Origin: Novosphingobium sp. Gsoil 351
GTDB lineage: Bacteria; Pseudomonadota; Alphaproteobacteria; Sphingomonadales; Sphingomonadaceae
Reading direction: 5' to 3'
NCBI RefSeq assembly: GCF_009707465.1
Contig: NZ_CP046120.1
Coordinates: 3,129,501 to 3,193,500 of the forward strand
Length of the DNA stretch: 64,000 nucleotides
Within the stretch, counting starts at the first letter, position 1. Every line of letters begins with the position of its first letter. Under the pieces are notes generated by a model. That model did no database searches. It was given only the letters and a program-made list of their open reading frames with translations, and had not been told where the DNA came from. Made by a program: the position numbers and the translations under genes. Of this stretch, positions 27,175-36,941 are shown piece by piece.

Positions 27175-28339
27175 TTAGGTTGGCTTTTCTGGGAAGAGTC
27201 CGGGCATCCAACGTAATGCTAGCGTGGCAGGAAAGGCGATATGGAGAGGCGCCCGCGAGCTTTGAGATGAGAGAACACCCATATCAATGAGTGCCGATGC
27301 GACACGGCGGGCCTGACGTTCGCCTGTCCCAACAATTGTCTCGAGCTCCCCGCGTGGAATTTCGCCACGATAAAGCACGGCGTCGAGTACGTTCGCCGCC
27401 TTTGCTGGCAGGTTGCCGAGCGCGGCCTCTTCGGCCACCCATTGGTGAATACGTAGCCGCAGCCGGTTCGGCTCAACCAATCCCGACATGAACTCGACCT
27501 GGTCGATGCAAGCCTGCAGAAAGTAGGCTGTGAAACCCGCCAGTTCCTCCTCGCTGAGGGCCCCCCTTCCATCGAGATCATTGCGTCGCGGCAGATCGCA
27601 AGCCGCAAGGTGCTGCTTATAGCGCTCGGCGGTTCGACCTAGTCCGCGGGCTACTGACCAAATACCGCCAGTGTCGAGCGCGTCGAGCATCATTGCATGC
27701 GACATCAGCCGTGCGACACGGCCGTTGCCATCGAGAAAGGGGTGAATCCACACGAAGCGGTGGTGGGCGGCCGCCACCGAGACGATGGCATCGCTGCGCC
27801 CGGAGTCTGCCGTAGGCCCATTCGAAATGCTCCATAAAGCGCGGCACCGCGCCTGGGCTGATGGCGACATGGCGGCCCACTTGAACGTCGCGCTCACGCA
27901 CCTGTCCGGGTTCGACGCGCACGCGTTCACCCGTATTCGGCAACTCCACCCACAGGAGATCTTCGGGCAATTCGGCGCAGAAACGGGCATGGGTTTCCTC
28001 CAGGCCCGCACGCGTATGAGCACGGCCGGAGAGCCCGCCCTCATCGATCCACTGCTGCACTTCGATGTGCGCGCGTGCTTCAAGTTGGAGGTCGCGCTTG
28101 ACGGGGTCGTCGCTAAAGTCGTTGCGAAGGGCTCGCTCAATGTCGATCGGATGAGTGTCATGGCCTTCGATGAGATTGCTGTAATAGCAATTCATAGCCC
28201 GAACGAGGTCGGCCAATGCAGCGCTCACGCCCTGGGGAAGGCTGCTGCCAAAGGCGGCTGCCTTCGCAGCAAGATCAACGGCAAGATCGCGTACGGCCGG
28301 CAGGCGCGGTGAACCTTCGCCAATTTTCATCGGCTGCAT
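27175..28339 (-). CDS. Fic-domain AMPylase with intramolecular inhibitory motif (frameshift near 27810-27830)
   Basis: Fic protein of about 387 residues once one extra base is removed near 27810-27830. The N-terminal half carries the inhibitory helix motif SNLIEG ([ST]xxxE[GN]) in CYYSNLIEGHDT; the catalytic motif HPFLDGNGR lies in the second half (WIHPFLDGNGRVARL), followed by a winged-helix-like C-terminus (GELETIVGTGERQARRVASALIDMGVL). Fic enzymes transfer AMP to target hydroxyls, and the Glu of the inhibitory motif keeps them silent until released. The ATG at 28339 is one possible start; a GTG at 28372 is another. It is divergent from the AbiEi-like gene at 28583. Confidence 0.85.
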
Positions 28340-28530
28340 TGAATCGATCGTTTCGCCGCGGTCTTCCGCCACTTATATGTCCGCTTTCATGTCCCGTTTA
28401 AGGTATGCTTGAAATAGCGCATTTCTGTCATATAGAGGCATATTCAACGTAAGTCTTGTCCCTTAGAATGTCCGGTTTGATGGCCGGTTAAAAACGCCTA
28501 GCGAGCAACCACAAAGATCCAGACTGATTC

Positions 28531-28571
28531 GAGGATGGAAGTGATGTCCTAAGGACATCACTCCCATCCTC
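28531..28571. promoter_or_regulatory. 41-bp near-perfect palindrome before the AbiEi-like gene
   Basis: Two 20-base arms (starting GAGGATGGAAGTGATGTCCT) pair with one mismatch around a single central A. It ends 11 bases before the start codon at 28583. Known AbiEi antitoxins bind inverted repeats in their own promoter, so this is a candidate autoregulatory operator; occupying it would also block initiation. Confidence 0.6.
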
Positions 28572-28582
28572 CAAACAACAGC

Positions 28583-29530
28583 ATGAGCGCCGCAGCAACC
28601 CTTCTCGTCCAAATGGCTCGGGATAGCGGTCGCGCTGTGGTCACCGAATTTGACCTGTTCGTGCTTGCTCGCCAGTTATTTCGCGACCGAGGCTATCGCG
28701 GCACCAAGCTTCCTTCACGCAATGGCCCTCTTAATGCACGACGTGCAAGAAAGCTCCTTTCGGAAGCGACCTTTGATCTCGGCCATTATCCGGGTGAAGT
28801 TCCGTCTCACTATCTTCGACGCGATCCGGATTTCACGTCAGTCTTGTTCACTGTCGGTGACGGCGATGCCACCAAGGTGATCCTCGACGCCGACCCTTTC
28901 GGCTATCTATCCCACGCCAGTGCGCTCGCTTTCCACGGACTGGGCGCTGACACTTCGGAGCTGCACATATCCGCGCCAATGCGCGGTCAATGGGCTGGGT
29001 GTGCCCGTCATTATATGGCGGCCATGCTCGGAGACGATCTGAATTCCGACAGTGACGAGGAACGCCTGTTCCCGCTCACAAAACCCAAGCCCTGTCCGGA
29101 AGTGCGAGGCCGCCCGTTGCACCGTCATGAACTGAGCAACCCGCTTTCACCGACAAGCTTCGATCCTGACCGCACGAGGGTGAGTCCGCCCGGGGCGACC
29201 TTCCGGGATACGCTTGCCGCTCCTGCGTGGTGCGGGGGGATGGATCAGGTGATTGCCATCTGGCGAACGCAAGCCGCTCACTATGTAGATGCGATCATAT
29301 GCGCCGTTGCAGAAGCGTCCGAGAAGATTGTGCGAGTGCGGGCGGGCTACCTGCTTGAGGAAGTGCTCGGCATTCGCGATCCACGGATTGGGGCATGGCT
29401 TGCAGACGCATAACGGGGTAGCTCGCGAAAACTTGATCCCGCCGCACCCTACATTGGCCGCTTTTCGGCGCGTTGGATGTTGTCGATCAATGTGGACGCG
29501 CCAGACCTGCCTGCGACCACCGCGGATTGA
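28583..29530 (+). pseudogene. AbiEi-like transcriptional regulator, interrupted by an in-frame TAA
   Basis: Starts at ATG 28583 and is open to TAA at 29411 (276 residues); the same frame then continues for 38 codons to TGA at 29528. The N-terminus resembles a winged-helix regulator; DPFGYLSHASALAFHGLGAD matches the conserved segment of AbiEi-type antitoxins of type IV toxin-antitoxin systems. The post-stop part (RGSSRKLDPAAPYIGRFSARWMLSINV) reads like a natural continuation, so TAA may replace CAA (Gln). No AbiEii nucleotidyltransferase follows. It could be a solitary regulator or the remains of a toxin-antitoxin pair. Family assignment is moderate. Confidence 0.6.
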
Positions 29531-29906
29531 TTAGTGCACCCGGACTTACCAGGTCGATCCAGGCAAGCTATCCAGCAACTGCTCGTCAGCTTCGCGCTTG
29601 ATCTCAGGCATTCCAACCTCGTTGCCGATCGCCGAAAAGCGGACATAGTTTTTGCCGACACTCAACTGGCGGCAATGTCGGACGATCCGGCAAATCCGCA
29701 GTCAAATCTCAAATGTTGGTTAACCGCCGCTCGCGCGAGCTGTGGCTTCTACCAGCTTTGCGCCCGCATTCCGGTCATTTAGGAATGGGCCCCTGTGTTC
29801 TGAAGACTTTCATAAGCGCCCCTTTGCGGAGGAAATTGGGCCCTCCACCGACGCGAGGGGCCGCAATTCCGCCATTAACACCGCAAGCGGACGAGGTGGG
29901 GGCGGC
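29531..29906. other. Gene-poor stretch after the AbiEi-like gene
   Basis: A GTG-started open frame at 29534-29782 (82 codons, +) immediately follows the AbiEi-like frame, where a toxin gene would be expected, but it has no recognisable nucleotidyltransferase motif. I do not call it a gene. The rest shows nothing. Confidence 0.4.
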
Positions 29907-30119
29907 TCAGGGGCTATCGGGCTTATTGTTATCGTCGATGACAAGGAAGAGCCCAACTCCGAGGGCAACCGCTATGGCAATCCACAGCAACGTGCTCCCA
30001 CCCCCCAATTCATTAGCTCCCATCGCCGGCGCGGTTGTGGTGGCAACTTCTGCTGCCTGCGCCATCGTCGCGGTGGCCAGCAAGCCGGCTGCCGCAATCG
30101 CGTTCTTCAGTCGCTTCAC
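29907..30119 (-). CDS. Small exported protein with C-terminal membrane segment
   Basis: Seventy residues from GTG at 30119, chosen because GGAG lies 7 bases upstream (a longer frame exists but lacks a signal). A signal peptide (KNAIAAAGLLATATMAQAAE) is followed by a short Thr/Ala/Gly linker and a hydrophobic helix (LLWIAIAVALGVGLFLVIDD), ending in an acidic/polar tail. Proteins of this build are common as uncharacterised small membrane proteins in sphingomonads. Function unknown. It is downstream of the Slam locus on the same strand but separated by about 250 bases. Confidence 0.55.
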   Translation of the reverse strand: MKRLKNAIAAAGLLATATMAQAAEVATTTAPAMGANELGGGSTLLWIAIAVALGVGLFLVIDDNNKPDSP

Positions 30120-30369
30120 TATGGTACTCCTTAGTCTCTCGAAGTTCCCAGTACCGTCTGAAACAATACGGCGACCATCATTGAGTTGCCGCCAAAAGGA
30201 GCTTCGGCACCCGGAACTCGGACCGGCTGGGTGAGTCCAGCCTCGCGCAGCGCTAGCATCGCGCGGCGCGAATGATTGTGAAGGTTTGCCAAAGAGACAG
30301 TTAAGCAGGCGAATATTCCGCAATGCCAGGCTTGTTCCGGCTCATTTGGACTGATCCAGTGTATTGCTG

Positions 30370-31716
30370 TCAGAAGGCCTTGGCGATGCCCAACTCGGCG
30401 CGCTGGCGCTTCTGGTCGTAGAGGGCGATTGTCGAGAAGCTGCGGCTGTAGCTGAAGCGCAGCGAGGGGGCGAAACCGGAAACGTTCCAGTCTTGCTTGT
30501 AGATGCTGGCCGAAGCTTGCAACCGCCAGTCGCGCCGGGTGCGACCGAACGGGGCGAGCGGGCCGTCATTGACCTGACGGCCGACCTCGAGTGAAATCTG
30601 CGGGCGCAGGCCCCAGGCGATCTCCTTGAGCACCCCACCGCCGATCCGGCTCTGCCAGCTCGTCTGGCCGTGATCGTTAAAAATGCTCCGCTCGACGCTG
30701 GCGTAGGCGAAAGCGAGCGCCGAGGTGCTGAGCGCACGGTTGGCCGAGAGCGCGGCCTCGAGGTCCCAGCCATCGACGTCAGAACGCCGCGCATAGGCGT
30801 TGTGGCGCGTCGCGAGCGAGACTTCGAGCGCCCATTTGCCGCCGATGATCCGGTCGTAATTGAGTTTCCCACCGAGACTGCTAACAAGCTGCCGACCGCC
30901 GTACCAGCGCTGGAGCCCGGTCGCCGCGACGCGCAGCCGCCCGCCCTCAAGGCGAAACTCGGGCCCGGCTTCGCCGCCGACGTAGATGTCGTTGAACCGG
31001 TGGTCGTCATAACGAGCCAAGCGGCCGTAAGCGCCCAGGTAGATCGGCAAGGCCGTGTTGCGCCGGATGCGGACGTTGGCGTCCGCGGCAACGATCGCCC
31101 CGATGCCCGACCGCGCGCGCGATTCCGGATCGAGCTCGAAAGGCAGTCCGAACACATCGACCTGCTCTTTGGCGGTGGCGGAATTGATGTTGCTGTCGGG
31201 CGCGATGCCGAGCGTCAGGTTGAAGCGCCACGCCCGCCGCGCGCGGATCGCCTCGCGGAACCGGGCGATGTTGGCGATTACGGCTTCGGGCGGGTGCGCG
31301 GCGATGGCGAGCTTGAAGTGGTAGTCGGCGTCCTCGTCGTCTTGCTGGAGGAACAGCGTCCGCGCCAGTTCTAGGCGGACCCGAACCAGGCTGGGGTCGT
31401 CCGCGAGGATCTTGCGAAACAGTGCCTCGGCGCGCTTGTAGTCCTTGCGGGCGAGCGCGATCATCGCGTCGAGGAAATCGCGTTCGACCCCGCCCGCCCG
31501 GTCCGCCGCCAGCCGGTCGAGCAGCGCCTGCGCCTCGTCATGGCGCCCGACGTCGATCAGGCGGCCGGCAATCGCGAGGACATCATCGGCGGAAAGGCTT
31601 TCAAGGCGGATGGATTGGGGCGGCTCGCCCGGCGCTGCCTCGTTGCCAAGCACAGAGGTGGCGAGGGAAAGCTGAAGCACCACAGGAAGCAGGCTGAAAT
31701 CGATGGGGCGGAGCAT
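30370..31716 (-). CDS. Slam-type surface lipoprotein assembly modifier (outer-membrane exporter)
   Basis: A 448-residue outer-membrane protein: signal peptide, an N-terminal TPR-like helical domain of about 140 residues (VGRHDEAQALLDRLAADRAG, DYKRAEALFRKILADDPSLVRVRLELARTLFLQ), then a barrel of the DUF560 type with LGIAPDSNINSAT at its start and a terminal aromatic residue. This domain order is that of Slam, which moves lipoproteins such as TbpB to the cell surface in Neisseria and Moraxella. It is the last gene of the minus-strand locus whose preceding genes encode TbpB-like lipoproteins, which fits that role strongly. The cargo recognised here has not been shown. Confidence 0.85.
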   Translation of the reverse strand: MLRPIDFSLLPVVLQLSLATSVLGNEAAPGEPPQSIRLESLSADDVLAIAGRLIDVGRHDEAQALLDRLAADRAGGVERDFLDAMIALARKDYKRAEALFRKILADDPSLVRVRLELARTLFLQQDDEDADYHFKLAIAAHPPEAVIANIARFREAIRARRAWRFNLTLGIAPDSNINSATAKEQVDVFGLPFELDPESRARSGIGAIVAADANVRIRRNTALPIYLGAYGRLARYDDHRFNDIYVGGEAGPEFRLEGGRLRVAATGLQRWYGGRQLVSSLGGKLNYDRIIGGKWALEVSLATRHNAYARRSDVDGWDLEAALSANRALSTSALAFAYASVERSIFNDHGQTSWQSRIGGGVLKEIAWGLRPQISLEVGRQVNDGPLAPFGRTRRDWRLQASASIYKQDWNVSGFAPSLRFSYSRSFSTIALYDQKRQRAELGIAKAF

Positions 31717-31743
31717 GGCAGCGGTTTCCCTCGGACGATGCGA

Positions 31744-31941
31744 TCATGGCCCCTTTGCAGCGGCAAAGACCCCGGCCGTGTACTCGGTGCCGTCCCTGAA
31801 AAATTGATAGACCCCGCCGACTTCGGCCGCCTGCGGTCCGAAGAAGGCGCCGTCGATGGCGATGCTCGCGCCGCCTCCTCCTCCGCAAGCAGCGAGGATG
31901 AGGATCAGCGGGAGAGCCAGATGCGGGCTGCGACCGGTCAT
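31744..31941 (-). CDS. Mini-lipoprotein: lipobox plus TbpB-like C-terminal barrel hairpin
   Basis: Only 65 residues: a lipoprotein signal peptide with lipobox LAAC (LPLILILAAC), a Gly stretch, then IDGAFFGPQAAEVGGVYQFFRDG and a terminal strand. This tail aligns with the C-termini of both neighbouring lipoproteins (EGAFFGPSADEAGGV, DGAFFGPNAMQVGGV). It therefore has the beginning and the end of its neighbours with the body missing. It lies between the Slam gene and the first full lipoprotein, same strand. Either an internal-deletion remnant or a minimal Slam cargo. ATG 31941 was chosen to give a standard signal peptide. Confidence 0.7.
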   Translation of the reverse strand: MTGRSPHLALPLILILAACGGGGGASIAIDGAFFGPQAAEVGGVYQFFRDGTEYTAGVFAAAKGP

Positions 31942-31975
31942 GGCGAAGACTCCTTTGATCGGGAGGAACTGAATG

Positions 31976-33180
31976 TCAGTTGCGCGTGCCGACGAACGCT
32001 CCGGCGATCGCCAGGGCGCCGTCACGCAGCAGGTGGAGCACGCCGCCGGCTTCGTCTGCGGAGGGTCCGAAGAACGCGCCTTCGAGGCTGCCGCTGATCC
32101 TGCCGGGCTGATCGATCCCGCCCGGTCCGCCGAACGGAGTCAGGCTGGTGCCGGCAAGCGCAAGCGTAAAGCCGCCGTCGCTACGGATCGGCCCGGCGCC
32201 GTTGACGTCGAGGCCGGTGACAGTGAACGAGCCGCCGTCGTACCCGCCTGGACGAAGCCCGGCCTGGGTGAACAGCCTCGCCGCCATCGTCTGGCGTCCG
32301 AAGTCGGCGGACAGCGTAAAGCTGTCGATCAACCTTATCGTGTTCGCGCTGTTGCCTGCGTTGCTGACGAGCGATGCCGAATAGCTGGCCGTTCCCGAGT
32401 GCGGCAGTTCGCCGGCTTCGGTTCGCCGCCCGGTGACGAACATGAGGGTCTGCACCGGTCCGCTGCGGTTGCAGTTGCAAGCGGGATCCTTGGTATATTC
32501 GGTCCGCTCCCACCCACCGTAGGATACGTAGCGAAGACCGAGGTTGTAGTTGAATACCAAGCCCTCCGTGGTCGTGGCGGAGGTGTCGTTGACCGGCCCG
32601 TAGACCCGCGCGCCGACCGCATCGAACTGACGGGTCGAACTCGATCCATCGGAAAAGTGATCGACGATTGTAACATGATTGCCGAACTGCCCAGGTCCTT
32701 TGAGCACGTTGCCAAGGTCGTCGGCCCTGCTGAGGTCGTAGGCGCCCCGCATCGGGAACGGCACCGCTGTCACCTCCAGCGTATAGATTCCCGACGCCGG
32801 CGCGGCGGTGAAGCTGACCGCTGCGGCGGAAAGGATTTGCGCGCTTTCGGGTCCGTTAACGCCAAACTGCGGGGAGCCCCCCTGACCTCGTGTTTGATCG
32901 CGATTGCACCGGTGGTTCCCGCAATCTGGCCGGCATACCCGCTGAGTGGGGTCAACGAGGTTTCGCTCGAAGTCAGGGCCGGGGCTGGGCTCGGTTCGGG
33001 CGTAGGGCTCGGCGTCGGAGTGGACGCCGGAGCCGGGCTCGGCATTGGCGCCGGCGTGGAAGCGACTGGAGCCGCGAGCGGGGGCGGCGCGCTGACGAGA
33101 TCGCCACCACCGCGACCGCCGCCGCACGCAGCAAGGGCGAGGATCAAAGGAAGGGCGGGAAGTTGGCTGCGGCGGATCAT
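31976..33180 (-). CDS. TbpB-like surface lipoprotein A (frameshift in a G run)
   Basis: Lipoprotein of about 401 residues after correction. Lipobox LAAC near residue 19 (LPLILALAAC), a Gly then Pro/Ala/Ser-rich linker (about 25-70), then a beta-rich body with repeated strand pairs and the C-terminal barrel motif LEGAFFGPSADEAGGV. The first frame ends soon after KHEVRG; reading continues in another frame from GSPQFGVNGPE. The switch is at a run of six C on the + strand near 32875-32880; seven would keep the frame. Such a tract could be a phase-variable switch or a sequencing artefact. Ligand unknown; iron, heme or another nutrient are options. Confidence 0.78.
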
Positions 33181-33297
33181 GGCGAACAATCCTTTCCCTG
33201 GACCAGAAAATCGCGGTCCTTGAGTCAAGCGGCTGTGAAGAGGGTGACGGTAGGGGTCTTCATGGTTGGGTCTCCCCTTTCGGGGGATGGCGGACGC

Positions 33298-34377
33298 TCA
33301 GTTTTTCAAACCGACGAAGGCGTCGCTGATCGACGCTTCGCCTGGATTCGTTCCTAGCGCGAAGACACCGCCAACCTGCATCGCATTGGGACCGAAGAAT
33401 GCCCCATCGAGTAGCCCGGTCGCGGGCGAGGTTCTTGTGTTCTGGTCGGCGATGAACCAACCGCTTAGCGGTATCGTAAATGTGCCAGATTGCAGGATCG
33501 GTCCCGTTCCATGGATATCCAGTCCGGTGGTGACGCTGAATCCCCCGACGCTGCCGCCGGACAGAGCGTACTCCTGAGAGAGTTGCGCTGACATGGCACG
33601 TTGGGCGAAGTCTGCCGAAAGCGTTAGATCGACTCCTCCGAGAGAAGCCGCACGGTAGCTTGCGGTACCAGTTACTGGGATCTGCGCAGCGGGAGTCCTG
33701 TCGCCATGGACGAACAGGACCGAGCTTTTCTCGTAGACGTTTCCAGAGCTGTCGGTGGCGGCGAGTTGGTAAGTCCATTCTCCCAACGAGACGTATGACA
33801 GGCCAACGTCATAGGTACCGAGATAATTCTGGATTCGCCGGGTGCTGCTGAACGCCTCGGAAACCGGATTGGTGTAGTCGCGCCTTCTCGAGCTGTTGAG
33901 CTTGATCCTTCCCGAGCTGTCGGTTGCGGTTAGATCGTCGCCGAACTTGAGCGGTATTTGGCCCAAACCGACGGGGGAGAAGTCTCTCGATTGCGGCGTG
34001 AAGGTCGCGGTCGAACTGGTCGGTCCGCCGGGCAAAGCCGGCGCGGTAAGCTGGATCGTGTAGGAAACGTCGCCAGTGGCCGGTCCCGCCTGATAGGTGG
34101 TTATCTGCACTTCGCCGGGCGCGGCCAGGCGATAGGACGTCGAAGCCGTGTCGGTCAGCACGGCAATGGCCTGATATGTGCCGGGCCGTGTCGCTGGCGA
34201 TGGAATCGTCGTCACGGTGTAGGAACTCGACGACGCAGTCGGGCCTGCGGGCTGCGATGATTGCGCGACTGGCGGCGGTGTGCTGGTCAGCGATGCCACC
34301 CCACCGCTTCCGCCGCCACATCCGGAAAGCGCTGCCGCGGTGGCAAAAAGTGCCGACATTCGGATGTAGCTGGTCAT
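33298..34377 (-). CDS. TbpB-like surface lipoprotein B
   Basis: Intact lipoprotein of 359 residues: signal with lipobox ALSGC, Gly/Ser/Pro-rich linker, a lipocalin-like beta domain and a C-terminal barrel with LDGAFFGPNAMQVGGVFALG, the motif shared by transferrin-binding-protein B-type proteins. It resembles lipoprotein A in layout (TYDVGLSYVSLGEWTY here, LGLRYVSYGGWERTEY there) but is clearly diverged. The gene lies between lipoprotein A and the TonB receptor on one strand. As a Slam cargo it would face outward and pass ligand to the receptor; the ligand cannot be named. Confidence 0.82.
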   Translation of the reverse strand: MTSYIRMSALFATAAALSGCGGGSGGVASLTSTPPPVAQSSQPAGPTASSSSYTVTTIPSPATRPGTYQAIAVLTDTASTSYRLAAPGEVQITTYQAGPATGDVSYTIQLTAPALPGGPTSSTATFTPQSRDFSPVGLGQIPLKFGDDLTATDSSGRIKLNSSRRRDYTNPVSEAFSSTRRIQNYLGTYDVGLSYVSLGEWTYQLAATDSSGNVYEKSSVLFVHGDRTPAAQIPVTGTASYRAASLGGVDLTLSADFAQRAMSAQLSQEYALSGGSVGGFSVTTGLDIHGTGPILQSGTFTIPLSGWFIADQNTRTSPATGLLDGAFFGPNAMQVGGVFALGTNPGEASISDAFVGLKN

Positions 34378-34501
34378 AGTCCGCTCTCCAACGAGAAGGG
34401 GACCGGACTACCACGATCGGACTGTGTCCACCGTGAAGCCGAAGCGAAGACTCGGTCAAGCTTCGCCAAAGATTGGCTGAAGCCAGACGGCGAGCAAAAC
34501 G

Positions 34502-36937
34502 TCAGCGGGGATAGCGCACTGTCAGGCCAAGGCGGCGGCGCTCGCCCAGGACGAAGTCCTGCGGTCGCGGCTGGCCGAGGTAGAACGATGCCGCCCGACC
34601 GCCGCCACCGCCTGCGCTCCGGATGTATCGCCGATCGGTGAGGTTGGTGCCCCACAGCTCGGTCGCTACCGGGCCGAGCGGAAACGAAAAGCGCGCGTCG
34701 AGCAGCGTACGCGCGCCAAAGGCGAGACCCTCGATCTGACGGTCGAAGACGTTGCCCTGATGCGACAGCTCGACCCGCAGCCGTCGTCCCGCCAGTGGCT
34801 CCAGCGTCAAACCAGCGGTCCAGCTCGTCCCGACGGAGCGCGATGGGCGGTTTCCCGAAATATCGGGGACCAGTTGCCCGGGCAGGACATGGCTTGGCAC
34901 GATCCGGCAGAAGCTGGAAGTGGATACACCAAGCGCCAGGCCGCAGAATGCACTGCCGCCCGGATCCTCGCTGCCCGGCTTGAATCGCGCGTGGGCATAA
35001 CTGAAGGCAGCGTCGAGCCCGAGCCAGCGCGCCGGGGCCAGATCACCTGCGAGTTCGATCCCCCAAGTCTCGATCCCCTTGGTGTTGTGGGAAATCAGCG
35101 AGCCAATACCAGGCGTCACCGGAAACCCGACGATCTGGGTGTTGCGCCAGTCGATATGATAGCCGGTCGCTTGCGCCGAACGCAGCACGCCGTGGCCAGC
35201 GTATTTGACGCCCAACTCGGCGGTCCAGTTGCTTTCGGGCTCGAAGGTCTGCTCTTCGGGAACAAGATTGGGCTGTGGATTGATTCCCCCCGACCGCGAT
35301 CCGCGCGCATAGGAGGCATAAGTCAGCCAGCCCGGTTCGGGCCGAAAGTCGATGCTGACGCGGGGCGTCAGGTCGAAGAACCTGCGCGGGCCGAGGGTCT
35401 TGCCAAAGCTGGAGCGGAAGTTAGCCAGACGGGCGTCGAGCGCCACCCGCTCCCAATTGCCGCGCAATTCGCCGCGCAAGCGCACTGCGGTGGCGAGGCG
35501 GTAGTCGGCGGCGGCAAAGAGCGCCAAGGTCTGGCGGTGCTCTGCTGCATCGTTCTGAACCAGTTGGCTGGCGTTCGGATCTGCGACAAGGGCATTGTTG
35601 ACGAAGGCGAGGGCGCCGACGCGTTGTGGATTAGCCAGCACGAGAGAGGTCAGCCGCTCGGTCGGGGTCAGCGATCCGCGGGCCGCTCCGAAAGCATCGA
35701 TCGAGCGCATCCTCGTCACGAAAGCGACCGCTCCGGCTTGCCACTCGAGTCTCCCCGGCCCTGCGCTGCGGAAGCGCAACTCCTGGACGAATTCGCGTGT
35801 GTTGCGGCCGGTCCGGCCCACGCGATCGACCGGCTGAAGCCGCAATACGGGCAGAACGAGGCTGGCCGGGCCCGAACAGTTGACCCCTGTCGCGCAGACC
35901 CCGAACAGCTCGCCGCCGGGATAACCGTCGGCGTCGCGGAACGAGGTCGTTCTCGCCTCGTAATAGCTCGTGTCCGACAGCAGTTCGATTTGGCCGAGTT
36001 CGAGGGTCAAGTGGAGCGCAACTTGCCCGGTGTGGTTGGTGGATTCAGGAATTCCCGGCGAGAGGGCGATTTGCGAGGGAATCGGAGCGACGCCGCAAAA
36101 GTAGCTCCAGACACCCGACGCAGGATCGCGCGCACCGCAGTTGTACTGGCGATAATCGAGCGTGAACTGGGGCTGTTGCGCGGTGCGGATCGAACCGTAC
36201 CGGGCGGACAGGCGCAGCCCCAGCGGCCCCGTTCCATCGCGCGTGGCAATCGTCGCGGAGATCGCGTTGCTGCGAAGGCCGCCGAGGTGCTCGCCAGGCG
36301 CCGCGGTGTTCTTCCAAGTCCCACCGGCGTTGCGCCAAGCGAGCGCGATCCGGCCTGCCAAAAGTTGGTCGATCGGCCCCGAGACGGTACCGCCCATATC
36401 GAAATTGCGGTCGCTGCCGAAACCGCCAGAAATGGTCGCAAAGGACCCTTCGGTGGGGCGCGCCGGGACGTAGGCAATCAAACCGGCGAAGCTCGAATGG
36501 CCGAACAAGGCGCTTTGCGGCCCGTGCACCACTTCGATCCGCTCGAGATCGAGCGGTTCCACGTCCTTGCCGTCGCGGCTCGCTTGATAGACGCCGTCGA
36601 CGAACAGCGCGGTTGCCGAGTCACTCGTGGGATTGGGCTGGTGCTGGCCGCGCAGCACAGGCTCGCTGAACCCTCCTTGTACGTTCTCGAACGATAGTCC
36701 CGGCACTTTCGTGGCAAGCGACTGCAAGCCCTCGACCGCTCCGGATCCGATCGCGCCCGCGGTCACCACATTCACCGTCAGGGGAATGTCGGCAAAGCGC
36801 TCGTCCTGGCGCCGGGCGGTGACGATAATCTCAGGGTCGGCTTCTTCTGCAAGCGCGGCCCAAGGCATCGCCGTAGCCGCCAAAAGCGCAAGGCGCAGGT
36901 GCCGGAGGCGATCCGGAAAGATGAGCGAACACTTCAT
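34502..36937 (-). CDS. TonB-dependent receptor of the Slam/lipoprotein locus
   Basis: Outer-membrane receptor of 811 residues: signal peptide ending AALAE, TonB-box-like EIIVTARRQDE, plug motifs GLSFENVQGGFSEPVLRGQ, LDLERIEVVHGPQSALFGHSSFAG (the usual G of GPQGxLYG is changed) and a 22-strand-type barrel ending RRLGLTVRYPR. It starts four bases after the regulator's stop, so it is translated in the same operon. With surface lipoproteins downstream the set resembles TbpA/TbpB-type bipartite receptors. A C-terminal remnant of a close relative lies at about 39.8-39.96 kb on the other strand. Confidence 0.92.
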   Translation of the reverse strand: MKCSLIFPDRLRHLRLALLAATAMPWAALAEEADPEIIVTARRQDERFADIPLTVNVVTAGAIGSGAVEGLQSLATKVPGLSFENVQGGFSEPVLRGQHQPNPTSDSATALFVDGVYQASRDGKDVEPLDLERIEVVHGPQSALFGHSSFAGLIAYVPARPTEGSFATISGGFGSDRNFDMGGTVSGPIDQLLAGRIALAWRNAGGTWKNTAAPGEHLGGLRSNAISATIATRDGTGPLGLRLSARYGSIRTAQQPQFTLDYRQYNCGARDPASGVWSYFCGVAPIPSQIALSPGIPESTNHTGQVALHLTLELGQIELLSDTSYYEARTTSFRDADGYPGGELFGVCATGVNCSGPASLVLPVLRLQPVDRVGRTGRNTREFVQELRFRSAGPGRLEWQAGAVAFVTRMRSIDAFGAARGSLTPTERLTSLVLANPQRVGALAFVNNALVADPNASQLVQNDAAEHRQTLALFAAADYRLATAVRLRGELRGNWERVALDARLANFRSSFGKTLGPRRFFDLTPRVSIDFRPEPGWLTYASYARGSRSGGINPQPNLVPEEQTFEPESNWTAELGVKYAGHGVLRSAQATGYHIDWRNTQIVGFPVTPGIGSLISHNTKGIETWGIELAGDLAPARWLGLDAAFSYAHARFKPGSEDPGGSAFCGLALGVSTSSFCRIVPSHVLPGQLVPDISGNRPSRSVGTSWTAGLTLEPLAGRRLRVELSHQGNVFDRQIEGLAFGARTLLDARFSFPLGPVATELWGTNLTDRRYIRSAGGGGGRAASFYLGQPRPQDFVLGERRRLGLTVRYPR

Positions 36938-36941
36938 TTCT

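Noticed and set aside
28531..28571. Palindrome as an intrinsic terminator
   Set aside because: No T run follows and the central loop is a single base; an operator fits better.
31973..33223. 416-codon open frame on the + strand
   Set aside because: Opposite the lipoprotein A gene; the other strand carries lipobox and barrel motifs, so this is a shadow.
34760..36697. 645-codon open frame on the + strand
   Set aside because: Antisense to the receptor at 34502, which has full plug and barrel motifs.
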